From Intrasporangium calvum (lineage in GTDB: Bacteria; Actinomycetota; Actinomycetes; Actinomycetales; Dermatophilaceae), in assembly GCF_028446585.1 (NCBI RefSeq), contig NZ_JAPFQL010000018.1, positions 1 through 40,473 of the forward strand: a stretch of DNA of 40,473 nucleotides, given 5' to 3'. Below the pieces are notes generated by a model. It did not search any database. It saw only the letters and a program-made list of their open reading frames with translations, and was not told the DNA's origin. Within the stretch, counting starts at the first letter, position 1. The number at the start of each line of letters is the position of its first letter. A program made the position numbers and the translations under genes. This document shows, piece after piece, positions 17,443-25,518 of the stretch.

Positions 17443-17803
17443 GTCGCCCGCTCTGATCAGCGCGGTCCGCCGGTGCCGGGAGGACCGCTACCGGCCAAGT
17501 CCACGCTGAGGGGGTATGGATCTGAACGCGAAGTGCAGATAAGATCAAGCCTTGGTGTGATCTGCGCCCAAAGCCTTGATGCACCCCATGGGCTCTCGGC
17601 ACACTGGTTGACGATCCGAGACGCGTACGGAACCCTTTCGTGCGCGTCTCCGTTGGTCAGGGGAGCGTGATCTCCGGTCACACCGGCACGGTCACACCGA
17701 CACCAACGACCAATGGCTCCGACAACGACGCTGGCGCCCGAGAACCGCACCACCAGCAACCCCCGCGTGGTGCCGAACGACATGATGAAGGAGCACGAGC
17801 CAC
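17443..17803 (+). promoter_or_regulatory. Long upstream region of whiB1
   Basis: This 361-bp stretch contains no gene. It is less GC-rich than its surroundings around 17510-17560, with a -10-like TAAGAT at 17540-17545. A promoter there would give a leader of about 250 nt. A second candidate is TTGACG at 17608-17613, with no good -10 box 17 bp downstream. The tandem direct repeat at 17676 lies within it. WhiB1 genes in relatives have long, regulated leaders, which fits. Confidence 0.45.
17676..17703 (+). repeat. 14-nt direct repeat upstream of whiB1
   Basis: Two adjacent 14-nt units, GGTCACACCGGCAC and GGTCACACCGACAC, differ at one base. They lie 100-128 bp upstream of the whiB1 ATG and could be a tandem binding site for a regulator. 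Confidence 0.6.
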
Positions 17804-18052
17804 ATGGATTGGCGCGACCGCGCTGCCTGTCTGGATGCCGACCCGGAACTCTTCTTTCCCATCGGCAACACTGGTCCGGCCATCCTGCAGATCGAAGAGG
17901 CGAAGGCCGTGTGCCGGACCTGTCCGGTCATCGACACCTGCCTCAAGTGGGCCCTCGAGACCGGTCAGGACGCCGGTGTCTGGGGTGGCCTCAGTGAGGA
18001 CGAGCGCCGCGCCCTGAAGCGCCGCAACGCGAGGGCCCGCCGCGCTGGCTGA
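17804..18052 (+). CDS. whiB1: WhiB1-type iron-sulfur transcriptional regulator
   Basis: 82 aa, typical for WhiB1/WblE. The four cluster ligands are Cys9, Cys37, Cys40 and Cys46 (Cx27CxxCx5C), holding a [4Fe-4S] cluster. The GVWGG turn is at residues 58-62 and the basic DNA-contacting tail is RRALKRRNARARRAG. WhiB1 proteins bind the primary sigma factor and respond to nitric oxide. The ATG has GGAG 10-13 nt upstream. It is tail-to-tail with pdtaS, the same arrangement as Rv3219/Rv3220c in Mycobacterium tuberculosis (recalled), which supports both names. Confidence 0.97.
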   Translation: MDWRDRAACLDADPELFFPIGNTGPAILQIEEAKAVCRTCPVIDTCLKWALETGQDAGVWGGLSEDERRALKRRNARARRAG

Positions 18053-18069
18053 CCCGACGACTCATGTGA

Positions 18070-18095
18070 GCCCGGTGACCCCGCGGTCACCGGGC
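18070..18095. terminator. Bidirectional terminator between whiB1 and pdtaS
   Basis: A perfect 11-bp stem (GCCCGGTGACC/GGTCACCGGGC) with loop CCGC starts 18 bp past the whiB1 stop. Flanking CATG sequences (18063-18066 and 18099-18102) can pair further out. Its position between convergent genes suggests it stops both transcripts. Confidence 0.8.
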
Positions 18096-18120
18096 CTTCA
18101 TGTGTCCGGCTCAGTCCTTC

Positions 18121-18162
18121 CGGTGGCTAGTTCGGTGGCTAGTTCGGTGGCTAGTTCGGTGG
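18121..18162. repeat. 12-nt tandem repeat spanning the pdtaS stop codon
   Basis: CGGTGGCTAGTT is present three times plus a partial fourth. Read on the minus strand each unit contains an in-frame TAG four codons apart, so pdtaS ends at the first TAG (18151-18153) and two further in-frame TAG codons follow. Confidence 0.9.
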
Positions 18163-19635
18163 CCGCAGGCTCCCAGTGAACCTGGCCCGGGTCCCCTTCG
18201 GGCTCGCCGGCTCCCAGGTGATGCGACCCTGCAGGTCGGCGACGAGCGACTGGACGATCTGCGTGCCGAGCCCTGAGCCGGGCGGCCGCGCAGGGTCGAT
18301 CCCCTCACCGTCGTCGATGACCGAGACGATGACCATGGCCCGGCCTCGCTCGTCGCTGAGCCGCTCGATGGTGACGGAGACCGTGCCGCCGCGCTCACCG
18401 AGCCCGTGCTCGATGGCGTTCTGCACCAGCTCGCTCATGATCATCGCCAGAGCGGTCGCGTCCTCGGCCCTCAGCCGACCGAAGGACCCCTCGAACCGGG
18501 TCTCGATCGGCGCGCCGTTGGACGACACCTCGACGATGGCCTGGAGGCCGCGCTTGGCGATGGTGTCGAAGTCGACGGATTCGTCGAAACCCTGGCTGAG
18601 CTGGTCGTGCACCATGGCGATCGTCCCGACACGCCGCTCAGCCTCCTCGAGCGCCGTCCTCGCCTCGCCCTCGGGCACGCGACGGGCCTGCAGACGCAGC
18701 AGGGCGGCGACCGACTGGAGGTTGTTCTTGACCCGGTGATGGATCTCCCGGATCGTCGCTTCCTTGGTCATCAGCTCGCGCTCGCGCCGCCGCAGCTCGC
18801 CGACGTCGCGCAGCAGGACGAGGGCACCGAACCGCTGCCCGGCCTCGGTCAGCGGGATCGCCCGCATGGAGACGGTGGTGCCGCCTCCGACGACCTCGGT
18901 GCGCCAGGGTTGGCGGCCGGTCACGACGAGCGGTAGGCCCTCGTCCACCGTGTGCGACTCGCGGATGTTGTCCGTGACGACCTGCGCGAGGCTCGCGCCG
19001 ACGACCTCGCCGAGGTGGCCGAGCCGGTGCAGGGCGGACACGGCGTTGGGACTGGCGTAGGTGACGACCCCGTCGATGTCGAGCCGGATCACGCCGTCCC
19101 CGACCCTGGGGGCGCCGCGTCGCAGCCCGGTCGGTGCGGCGCTGTGGGGGAACTCGCCGGCTGACACCATGCGGCAGAGGGCGTCCGCCGTGGCGAGGTA
19201 GGTGATCTCGAGGCGGCTCGGAGTCCGGGTCGTCCACAGGTTGGTGTGGCGCGTGACGACGGCAACGACCCGGCCGTCGCGCACGACGGGGATGTACTCC
19301 TCGCGGACCGACTGCTGCCCCGAGTCCGTCGGGACCTCGACCTGGCGCACCCGAAGAATGCGCTGCTCGTCGGCTGCCTCCGAGAGGAGCGGACCGGCGT
19401 GGTCGTCGTCGGCCCGCCGGCCGACCTGGTCGTCGACGTAGACCAGGTGCCCGGTGGTCGGTCGGACGTGGGCTACCGCCTCCCAGGTGTCGTCCAGCGC
19501 ACGCACCCAGAGGATGAGGTCGGCGAAGGACAGGTCGGCGATGAGCTGCCAGTCCCCGACGAGCAGATGGAGCCACTCCACGTCATGCTCGCCGAGCACG
19601 GTCCGACGCCGGAGGAGCTCGCTCAGGGTTGCCAC
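18151..19635 (-). CDS. pdtaS: PdtaS-type sensor histidine kinase
   Basis: 494 aa, soluble. Order: N-terminal GAF-like sensor domain (about 1-150; ATLSELLRRRTVLGEHDVEWLH, ADLSFADLILWVR), a PAS domain (about 180-285; VIRLDIDGVVTYASPNAV), HisKA_2 dimerisation/phosphoacceptor region (about 290-365; EIHHRVKNNLQSVAALLRLQ with His299/His300) and a HATPase_c domain (MSELVQNAIEHG N-box, DDGEGID G1 box, GSGLGTQIV). In mycobacteria PdtaS phosphorylates PdtaR, an RNA-binding ANTAR regulator; no pdtaR is in this window. The GTG start at 19635 was chosen because a TAGGCT box lies 7 nt upstream and the N-terminus matches the family there; the frame continues upstream without support. The stop codon lies inside a 12-nt tandem repeat. 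Confidence 0.93.
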   Translation of the reverse strand: MATLSELLRRRTVLGEHDVEWLHLLVGDWQLIADLSFADLILWVRALDDTWEAVAHVRPTTGHLVYVDDQVGRRADDDHAGPLLSEAADEQRILRVRQVEVPTDSGQQSVREEYIPVVRDGRVVAVVTRHTNLWTTRTPSRLEITYLATADALCRMVSAGEFPHSAAPTGLRRGAPRVGDGVIRLDIDGVVTYASPNAVSALHRLGHLGEVVGASLAQVVTDNIRESHTVDEGLPLVVTGRQPWRTEVVGGGTTVSMRAIPLTEAGQRFGALVLLRDVGELRRRERELMTKEATIREIHHRVKNNLQSVAALLRLQARRVPEGEARTALEEAERRVGTIAMVHDQLSQGFDESVDFDTIAKRGLQAIVEVSSNGAPIETRFEGSFGRLRAEDATALAMIMSELVQNAIEHGLGERGGTVSVTIERLSDERGRAMVIVSVIDDGEGIDPARPPGSGLGTQIVQSLVADLQGRITWEPASPKGTRARFTGSLRPPN

Positions 19636-19642
19636 AAGGATG

Positions 19643-19648
19643 AGCCTA
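19643..19648 (-). promoter_or_regulatory. Leaderless promoter -10 box (TAGGCT) of pdtaS
   Basis: TAGGCT on the minus strand is followed by 7 nt and the GTG start at 19635. Confidence 0.6.
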
Positions 19649-19709
19649 TGCGGCCCGGTCGGCCGGACCGTCGCCCGCCCGCCTGACGGCGCGGGAAGAA
19701 AGCCGCTTC

Positions 19710-19721
19710 CGTATGCCGCTG
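19710..19721 (-). repeat. Dispersed repeat copy 4 (CAGCGGCATACG core)
   Basis: It lies between the gdh stop and the pdtaS start. The bases before the core differ from the other copies (AGCT rather than CC), but downstream it matches the copy at 7187 for 20 bases from the core. Confidence 0.7.
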
Positions 19722-19732
19722 AGCTGGGCCTC

Positions 19733-19775
19733 GTCTCCCTCTCACCGGGGGCGCGGGGCCGGGTGAGAGGGAGAC
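19733..19775 (-). terminator. Terminator hairpin after gdh
   Basis: A 14-bp perfect stem (GTCTCCCTCTCACC/GGTGAGAGGGAGAC) around a 15-nt GC-rich loop begins 17 bp past the gdh stop codon on the minus strand. It separates gdh from pdtaS. Confidence 0.75.
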
Positions 19776-19792
19776 TGTGACGCTGGGTCAGC

Positions 19793-22700
19793 TCAACTGC
19801 TCGACGAGGTGTCGGCCGGCTTGGCCGCCGCCGTTCGCTTCGTCGTCGCGGCACGCGTGCCGCGTGGTCCGGGGCTCGCCTTCGTCGTCTTGGTCCCGGT
19901 CGTCTTGGTCCCGGTCGTCTTGGTCCCGGTCGTCTTGGTCCCGGTCGTCTTGGTCCCTGCCGCCTTGGCCTCGCGGCTGCCTCCCTTGGCGGCCACCCGC
20001 TGCTCGGCCCCTCCGTCGTCAGCAGGGTGATCGGGCGTGGTGCTGGAGGCGGCCGGCTTGGTGACGGTGCGCAGGGTGCGCAGCGCGACGGACAGCGCGG
20101 CGATGCCGGCATACGACATCCGCTCGATGCCGCCAAGGGCCGCCCTTGCCCTCGTCAACGCATCGGCGTTGAGCTCGGACCACTGGGCGAGCCGCACCTC
20201 GGCAGGGGTTCCGGGCTTGCTGACGTCGAGCACCGACCGGGTCAGTACCTCGAGGACGGCGTAGAGGTCGTCCCGCAGGGCGCCGCGGGCCATGGCGTCC
20301 CAGCGGTTCTCTCGGGGCAGCGAGGTGACGCGGTTGAGCATGGCGTCGATGGAGAAGGTGTCGGAGGTGAGGAAGTACACCGCCGCAACCGCGTCGAGGC
20401 TCTCGCCGGTGTCGGTGGCGATCTCGATGCAGTCGAGCAGTGAGTAGGAGTCGAGCAGCGAGGCGGCCGAGAGCGCGAGGTCCTCGGGGACGCCCTTGCC
20501 CTCGAACTCCTGGGCCCGAGCACGCAGGCGGTCCTGCTCCCGACCCTGCAGCAGCTCGTGCATCCGCCCACCGAGGGCGGCGATGCCCGGCTGGAACCGG
20601 GCGATCTCCGCGGCGATGTCGAGAGTGGCGGGCCTCGTCGTGAGGAACCACCGCACGGCCCGGTCGAGGAGCCGGCGGAACTCGAGGTAGAGGCTGGTCT
20701 GCGCCGCGGTGGTGACGACGTTGTCGGTCGCCTCGACCCGCGTGACGTAGCCGGCGAGGTCGAAGATCTCGCGGCAGACGACGTAGGCGCGGGCCACCTG
20801 CTCCGGCGACGCCCCGGTCTCCTCCACGGCCCGGTAGGTGAAGGTGATCCCACCACGGTTGACCATGCTGTTGGCCACGGAGTTCGTGATGATCTCGCGG
20901 CGCAGCGGGTGGGCCGCGATCTGGTCGGCGAACTTCTTGCGCAGCGGCGTCGGGAAGTACTCGGCCAGCGTCGAGCCGAACCACGGGTCGTCCGGGAGCG
21001 ACGAGGTGATGAGCTGGTTCTTCAGGTAGAGCTTCGAGTAGGCCACGAGGACCGAGAACTCGGGCGACGTGAGGCCATGGCCGTCCTTGTGGCGGCGGGC
21101 GATCTCGGCGTCGCTCGGGAGGAACTCGAGGGCGCGGTCGAGGTCACCGTGCTCCTCGAGGAACTGGATGAGCCGCTCGTGGACCGGCAGCATCCCGTGC
21201 TGCTGGGCGCGAGCGTTGCCGAGCAGCACGTTCTGCTCGTAGTTGTCGCGCAGCACCTGCTCCGCCACCTCGTCGGTCATCGAGGCGAGCAGCGCATTGC
21301 GGCGCTTCATCGTCATCTCGCCGGAACGGGTGAGCTCGGTGAGCAGGATCTTGATGTTGACCTCGTGGTCCGAGGTGTCGACGCCGGCGCTGTTGTCGAT
21401 GGCGTCGGTGTTGATCCGGACGCCCGCGAGGGCTGCCTCGATCCGACCCAGCTGGCTGGCGCCGAGGTTGCCGCCCTCCCCCACGACCTTGCACCGCAGG
21501 TCGGCGCCGTTGACGCGGATGGCGTCATTGGCCCGGTCGCCGATCTCGGAGTTCGTCTCTCCGGAGGCCTTGACGTAGGTGCCGATCCCGCCGTTCCACA
21601 GCAGGTCCACCGGCGCGAGCAGGATGGCCTTCATCAGCTCGGCGGGGGTCAGGCTCTTGGTCTGGGGACGCAGGCCCAGCGCCTGCGCCATCTGCGGCGT
21701 CACCGGGACCGACTTCAGGGACCGGTCGAACACGCCGCCGCCCTTGGAGATCAGGCTCTTGTCGTAGTCCGCCCACGACGAGCCGGCCAGGTCGAAGAGG
21801 CGCCGACGCTCGGCGTACGAGGTGGCCTCGTCCGGGTTGGGGTCGACGAAGATGTGGCGGTGGTCGAAGGCGGCCACGAGGCGGATGTGCTCCGAGAGGA
21901 GCATGCCGTTGCCGAAGACGTCGCCACTCATGTCGCCGACGCCGACGACGGTGAAGGGCTGCGACTGGGTGTCGACGCCCATCTCGCGGAAGTGTCGCTT
22001 GACCGACTCCCACGCGCCACGGGCGGTGATGCCCATGCCCTTGTGGTCATAGCCGGCCGAGCCACCGGACGCGAACGCGTCGTCGAGCCAGAAGCCGTAG
22101 TCGGCCGAGATGCCGTTGGCGATGTCGGAGAACTTGGCCGTGCCCTTGTCCGCGGCGACCACGAGGTAGCTGTCGTCGTCGTCATGGCGCACGACCCGCT
22201 CCGGCGGGACGACCGCACCGGACACGAGGTTGTCGGTCACGTCGAGCAGGCCGGAGATGAACATTCGGTAGGAGGCGATGCCCTCGTCGAGCCAGGCGCC
22301 CCGATCGACGGCCGGGTTGGGCAGCTGCTTGGGATAGAAGCCGCCCTTGGAGCCGGTGGGCACGATGACGGCGTTCTTGACCATCTGGGCCTTGACGAGC
22401 CCGAGCACCTCGGTGCGGAAGTCCTCGCGCCGGTCGGACCAGCGCAGCCCGCCACGCGCGACCTTGCCGAAGCGCAGGTGGACGCCCTCGACCCGGGGGC
22501 TGTAGACCCAGATCTCGAACATCGGGCGCGGCGCCGGCAGGTCCGGGATCCGCTTCGGGTCCAGCTTGATCGCGACGTACGGCTTCGCGGCGCCGTTGTC
22601 GCCCACCTGGTAGAAGTTCGTGCGCAGGCTGGCCCGGATGACGCCGAGCAGCGCGCGGATGATCCGGTCGTGGTCGAGGCTGGCGACGTCGTCGAGCGCC

Positions 22701-24979
22701 TCGCGGATCTTGGCGACGTGGGCCTTGGCGCGGGTCTCCCGCTTGCCCCGGCCGGCCTCCGTGTCGGGGAAGCGGTCCGGGTCGAACCGGGTCTCGAAGA
22801 GCTCGACGAGGCGTCGCGCCACTTCGGGGTGGGCGACGAGGGCCGACTCGACGTACTCCTGCGAGAAGGTCGACCCGGACTGGCGCAGGTACTTCGCGAC
22901 GGCCCGCAGGATCACGACCTGGCGCGACGTGAGACCGGCGACGAGGACGAGGGCGTTGAAGCCGTCAGACTCCGTCTCACCGGCCCACACGGCCCGGAAG
23001 GCCTCCTCGAACCTCGCCTTGACGTCGGCTGCAGCGGCGCCCTCGGCCCACCGGCCGCCCTCGACCCGCAGGCCGAAGTCGTAGATGTGCAGCTCGCCGC
23101 CGTCGGGACCGTGGACCTCGTAGGGGCGCTCGTCGGTGACCTCGGCCCCGAGGTGGGTGAAGAGCGGCAGGACCTGGGTCAGGGACAGCCGTCCGCGCCG
23201 ATAGAGCTTGAGGCGACGCTCCTGCGGGTCCTTCGAGTTGGGGTCCCGGTAGAGGTGCAGCGCCGTCGCGGACGGACCCTCTCCGAGTGCCTCGACCCGG
23301 TCGAGGTCCTCGGCGGCGATGTCGACCCCGAAGTCCTCCTTGTAGGCCTCGGGAAGCGCCTTGGCGTACTCCGCCATGGCCCGGGCGGTGGCCTCGGCAT
23401 CCCGCCGGCGGCCGAGCTCCTCGACGAGGTCCTCGTCCCAGGTCCGCGTCGCGTCGACGACCCGCTGCTCCAGCGCACCGGCGTCCACCTCGGGGATCTC
23501 GACGCCCGAGGGCATCCGGACCACGAAGTGGAGCCGGGCCAGGGTCGACTCGCTCACCCGGGTGGTGAAGTCGATCGTCTCGCCTCCGAACGCGTCCAGC
23601 AGGACCGCCTGGATCTTGAGCCGGACGGTGGTGTTGTAGCGGTCCCGAGGGAGATACACCAGGCACGACATGAACCGGCCGAACTCGTCACGCCGGAGGA
23701 ACAGCTTGGTCTTCCTGCGCTCCTGGATGTGCAGCACCGACGTGGCGATCTCGGCGAGCTGCGCGGCGCTCGTCTGGAACAGCTCGTCGCGCGGGTAGGT
23801 CTCGAGGATCTGGAGGATGTCCTTGCCCGAGTGGCTCTCCGGGGTCAGCCCGGTGAGTCGGAGCACCTCCTGGGCGCGGACGTCGAGGAGCGGGATGTCG
23901 TGGATCGTGTCGTTGTAGGCCGGCGACGCGTAGAGCCCGAGGAACCGCTGCTCGCCGACACACTCGCCACGGGCGTTGAACCGCTTGATCGAGATGTAGT
24001 CGAGGTAGACGTCGCGGTGCACGGTCGCCCGGGAGTTCGCCTTGGTGATGATGAGGATCGTCGAGTCGCGAGCGGCCCGGCTGGCGGCCGGGGTCAGCAC
24101 GATGCCGGTGCCGGCTTGCGGCCGGTCATACCGGAGCAGGCCGAGACCGGTCCCCGGGACCTGACGGGAGACGTCCTTGCCGTCCTCCCGGGTGAGGGAG
24201 TACTCGCGGTAGCCGAGGAAGGTGAAGTTGTTGTGGGCGAGCCACTCGAGGAAGCGGCCCGCCTCCCGCGCCTCGTGGGGGCTCGTGCCGGGGGGCGTCG
24301 CGGCCTTGAGGTCGCTGGCGATGGTGAGGGCGTGGGCCCGCATCTTGGGCCAGTCCTCGACGGCGTCCCGCACGTTCTGCAGGACGTGACGCAGGCGCTC
24401 CTCGACGTCGGGGATCGCGGAGGCGGGCAACCGGTCGATCTCCAGGTGCATCCACGACTCGCGGACCTGGGCGACGCCGTCGGGGATGTCGGTCGTCGCA
24501 TCGGTCACGATGTCGACGAGCTCGCCGGTCACGGTCCGGGTGACGTTCATCTGCGGGTGGACGATGATGTGGACCCCGCGGTCGAAGCCGCCGAGGGCGG
24601 CGACGACGGAGTCGACGAGGAAGGGCATGTCGTCGACGACGATGTCGACGCTCGTGTACTTGACGTCGTGACCCGCGGCGTCGACGTCGGTGTTGACCAC
24701 GCGGACGTTGAACGTGCCGACGGGCCGGTGGGCGGCGAACTCCTTGTGCCCCAAGGCGATCGCGGCGAGCTCGGCGGGGTCACGAGCGACGAGGTCCTCG
24801 GTCGCGACGAGTCGGTAGTACGCCTTGAGGAAGGCCTGGGACCCGTCCTGGGGGGCGGATCTCGCCTTGGCCCTGCCGCGGGTGCGACCGGCCGGTGCAC
24901 CCTTGGGGCTGGTGGCGGTCAGGGCCGCCGCAGCGGCCTGGAGAACGTCGATCCGGGACTGCTCGAGTGGCGCAGACAT
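19793..24979 (-). CDS. gdh: NAD-specific glutamate dehydrogenase, large (180-kDa) type
   Basis: 1728 aa. Catalyses oxidative deamination of glutamate to 2-oxoglutarate and ammonia, generally in the catabolic direction. The long N-terminal half carries ACT-like regulatory segments (about 90-160 and 380-520). The catalytic core is around 820-1250: GKVARGGLRWSDRREDFRTE, VKNAVIVPTGSKGGF, VGVGDMSGDVFGNGML, RHIFVDPNPD and VDLLWNGGIGTYVK. The helical C-terminal domain runs to about 1640. The last ~80 residues are a lineage-specific basic Thr/Lys/Ala tail containing five TKTTG-type units and ending in SSSS. ATG 24979 has GAGGAACAAGAG upstream. kgd lies nearby and consumes the product, but the two are separately transcribed. 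Confidence 0.97.
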   Translation of the reverse strand: MSAPLEQSRIDVLQAAAAALTATSPKGAPAGRTRGRAKARSAPQDGSQAFLKAYYRLVATEDLVARDPAELAAIALGHKEFAAHRPVGTFNVRVVNTDVDAAGHDVKYTSVDIVVDDMPFLVDSVVAALGGFDRGVHIIVHPQMNVTRTVTGELVDIVTDATTDIPDGVAQVRESWMHLEIDRLPASAIPDVEERLRHVLQNVRDAVEDWPKMRAHALTIASDLKAATPPGTSPHEAREAGRFLEWLAHNNFTFLGYREYSLTREDGKDVSRQVPGTGLGLLRYDRPQAGTGIVLTPAASRAARDSTILIITKANSRATVHRDVYLDYISIKRFNARGECVGEQRFLGLYASPAYNDTIHDIPLLDVRAQEVLRLTGLTPESHSGKDILQILETYPRDELFQTSAAQLAEIATSVLHIQERRKTKLFLRRDEFGRFMSCLVYLPRDRYNTTVRLKIQAVLLDAFGGETIDFTTRVSESTLARLHFVVRMPSGVEIPEVDAGALEQRVVDATRTWDEDLVEELGRRRDAEATARAMAEYAKALPEAYKEDFGVDIAAEDLDRVEALGEGPSATALHLYRDPNSKDPQERRLKLYRRGRLSLTQVLPLFTHLGAEVTDERPYEVHGPDGGELHIYDFGLRVEGGRWAEGAAAADVKARFEEAFRAVWAGETESDGFNALVLVAGLTSRQVVILRAVAKYLRQSGSTFSQEYVESALVAHPEVARRLVELFETRFDPDRFPDTEAGRGKRETRAKAHVAKIREALDDVASLDHDRIIRALLGVIRASLRTNFYQVGDNGAAKPYVAIKLDPKRIPDLPAPRPMFEIWVYSPRVEGVHLRFGKVARGGLRWSDRREDFRTEVLGLVKAQMVKNAVIVPTGSKGGFYPKQLPNPAVDRGAWLDEGIASYRMFISGLLDVTDNLVSGAVVPPERVVRHDDDDSYLVVAADKGTAKFSDIANGISADYGFWLDDAFASGGSAGYDHKGMGITARGAWESVKRHFREMGVDTQSQPFTVVGVGDMSGDVFGNGMLLSEHIRLVAAFDHRHIFVDPNPDEATSYAERRRLFDLAGSSWADYDKSLISKGGGVFDRSLKSVPVTPQMAQALGLRPQTKSLTPAELMKAILLAPVDLLWNGGIGTYVKASGETNSEIGDRANDAIRVNGADLRCKVVGEGGNLGASQLGRIEAALAGVRINTDAIDNSAGVDTSDHEVNIKILLTELTRSGEMTMKRRNALLASMTDEVAEQVLRDNYEQNVLLGNARAQQHGMLPVHERLIQFLEEHGDLDRALEFLPSDAEIARRHKDGHGLTSPEFSVLVAYSKLYLKNQLITSSLPDDPWFGSTLAEYFPTPLRKKFADQIAAHPLRREIITNSVANSMVNRGGITFTYRAVEETGASPEQVARAYVVCREIFDLAGYVTRVEATDNVVTTAAQTSLYLEFRRLLDRAVRWFLTTRPATLDIAAEIARFQPGIAALGGRMHELLQGREQDRLRARAQEFEGKGVPEDLALSAASLLDSYSLLDCIEIATDTGESLDAVAAVYFLTSDTFSIDAMLNRVTSLPRENRWDAMARGALRDDLYAVLEVLTRSVLDVSKPGTPAEVRLAQWSELNADALTRARAALGGIERMSYAGIAALSVALRTLRTVTKPAASSTTPDHPADDGGAEQRVAAKGGSREAKAAGTKTTGTKTTGTKTTGTKTTGTKTTKASPGPRGTRAATTKRTAAAKPADTSSSS
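19886..19960. repeat. 15-nt tandem repeat (five units) in the gdh 3' end
   Basis: Four perfect units of CGTCTTGGTCCCGGT and a fifth ending in CTGC. On the minus strand they encode repeated Gly-Thr-Lys-Thr-Thr. Unit length is a multiple of three, so copy-number changes keep the frame. Confidence 0.95.
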
Positions 24980-25046
24980 GCGATGCTCTTGTTCCTCATC
25001 AATGGCCCGTGCGCGTCACACCGTCGTGCGCGCATCTCATGATGTG

Positions 25047-25052
25047 AGCCTA
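25047..25052 (-). promoter_or_regulatory. -10 box (TATAGGCT) of gdh
   Basis: TAGGCT, with TATAGG overlapping, lies on the minus strand 67 bp upstream of the gdh ATG, giving a leader of about 60 nt with a GAGGA ribosome binding site. Confidence 0.45.
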
Positions 25053-25149
25053 TATCCGCCGATGGCGGCACCCGAACCGCCCTGACCACATCGGAGCGGG
25101 CGCCCGGGTGACCGGTGGAGAACTGCGGCGCCCCTCGCCGCCGAGTCCC

Positions 25150-25155
25150 TACAGT
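25150..25155 (+). promoter_or_regulatory. Leaderless promoter -10 box (TACAGT) for the gene at 25162
   Basis: TACAGT is followed by 6 nt and the ATG at 25162. Confidence 0.55.
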
Positions 25156-25161
25156 GGAGCC

Positions 25162-25518
25162 ATGACCGGGATGACCGGCTCCGGCCGCCACGCCGCTGCC
25201 CCAGGCGCAGCAGGCGATGCAGCGACGCTGCGCACCCTCGACCGGGGACGGCGCGTCACGGCGGACCTGGCCGACCAGCTGCTGACCCACCTTCCCGACG
25301 TGGGGGACATCACCACGCAGCGGGCTCTGGACAGCTGGGTCGAGCAGGCCGCCGACACGCTCCGTGCCCTCTCCGAGGCCCTGGAGGAGCGGCTCATCGA
25401 GGTGGGGAGCAGCTCCGGTGGGCCCGTCACGGTCAGCGCCCCGGCCGCCGCCGGTCGGCCCGTTGCCACTGACGGCTCGAGCCGCGCCGTGCGGGCAGCA
25501 GGGCGGGACCGCGCATGA
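25162..25518 (+). CDS. Small protein of unknown function, first of a coupled pair
   Basis: 118 aa; no family recognised. Residues 20-85 look helical (TLRTLDRGRRVTADLADQLL, QRALDSWVEQAADTLRALSEALEERLIEVG), and the C-terminal 35 residues are Ala/Gly/Pro/Arg-rich and probably disordered. No signal peptide or membrane segment. The ATG at 25162 is leaderless; an in-frame ATG three codons later is an alternative. Its stop overlaps the next start (ATGA), so the two products are probably made in equal amounts and may form a complex. Confidence 0.75.
   Translation: MTGMTGSGRHAAAPGAAGDAATLRTLDRGRRVTADLADQLLTHLPDVGDITTQRALDSWVEQAADTLRALSEALEERLIEVGSSSGGPVTVSAPAAAGRPVATDGSSRAVRAAGRDRA

Noticed and set aside
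17667..17685. CRP-type site upstream of whiB1 (GTGA...TCAC)
   Set aside because: The half-sites are separated by 7 instead of 6 nt, so it does not fit the consensus; similarity to the mycobacterial whiB1 promoter is not enough.
18121..19960. CRISPR-like array
   Set aside because: The repeats are short, directly adjacent and without spacers; no cas genes are present.
20558..25042. 1494-codon open frame antisense to gdh
   Set aside because: Third-position GC bias of the real gene keeps this frame open; its Arg/Asp/Gly/Val-rich translation matches no family, while the opposite strand encodes a complete GDH.
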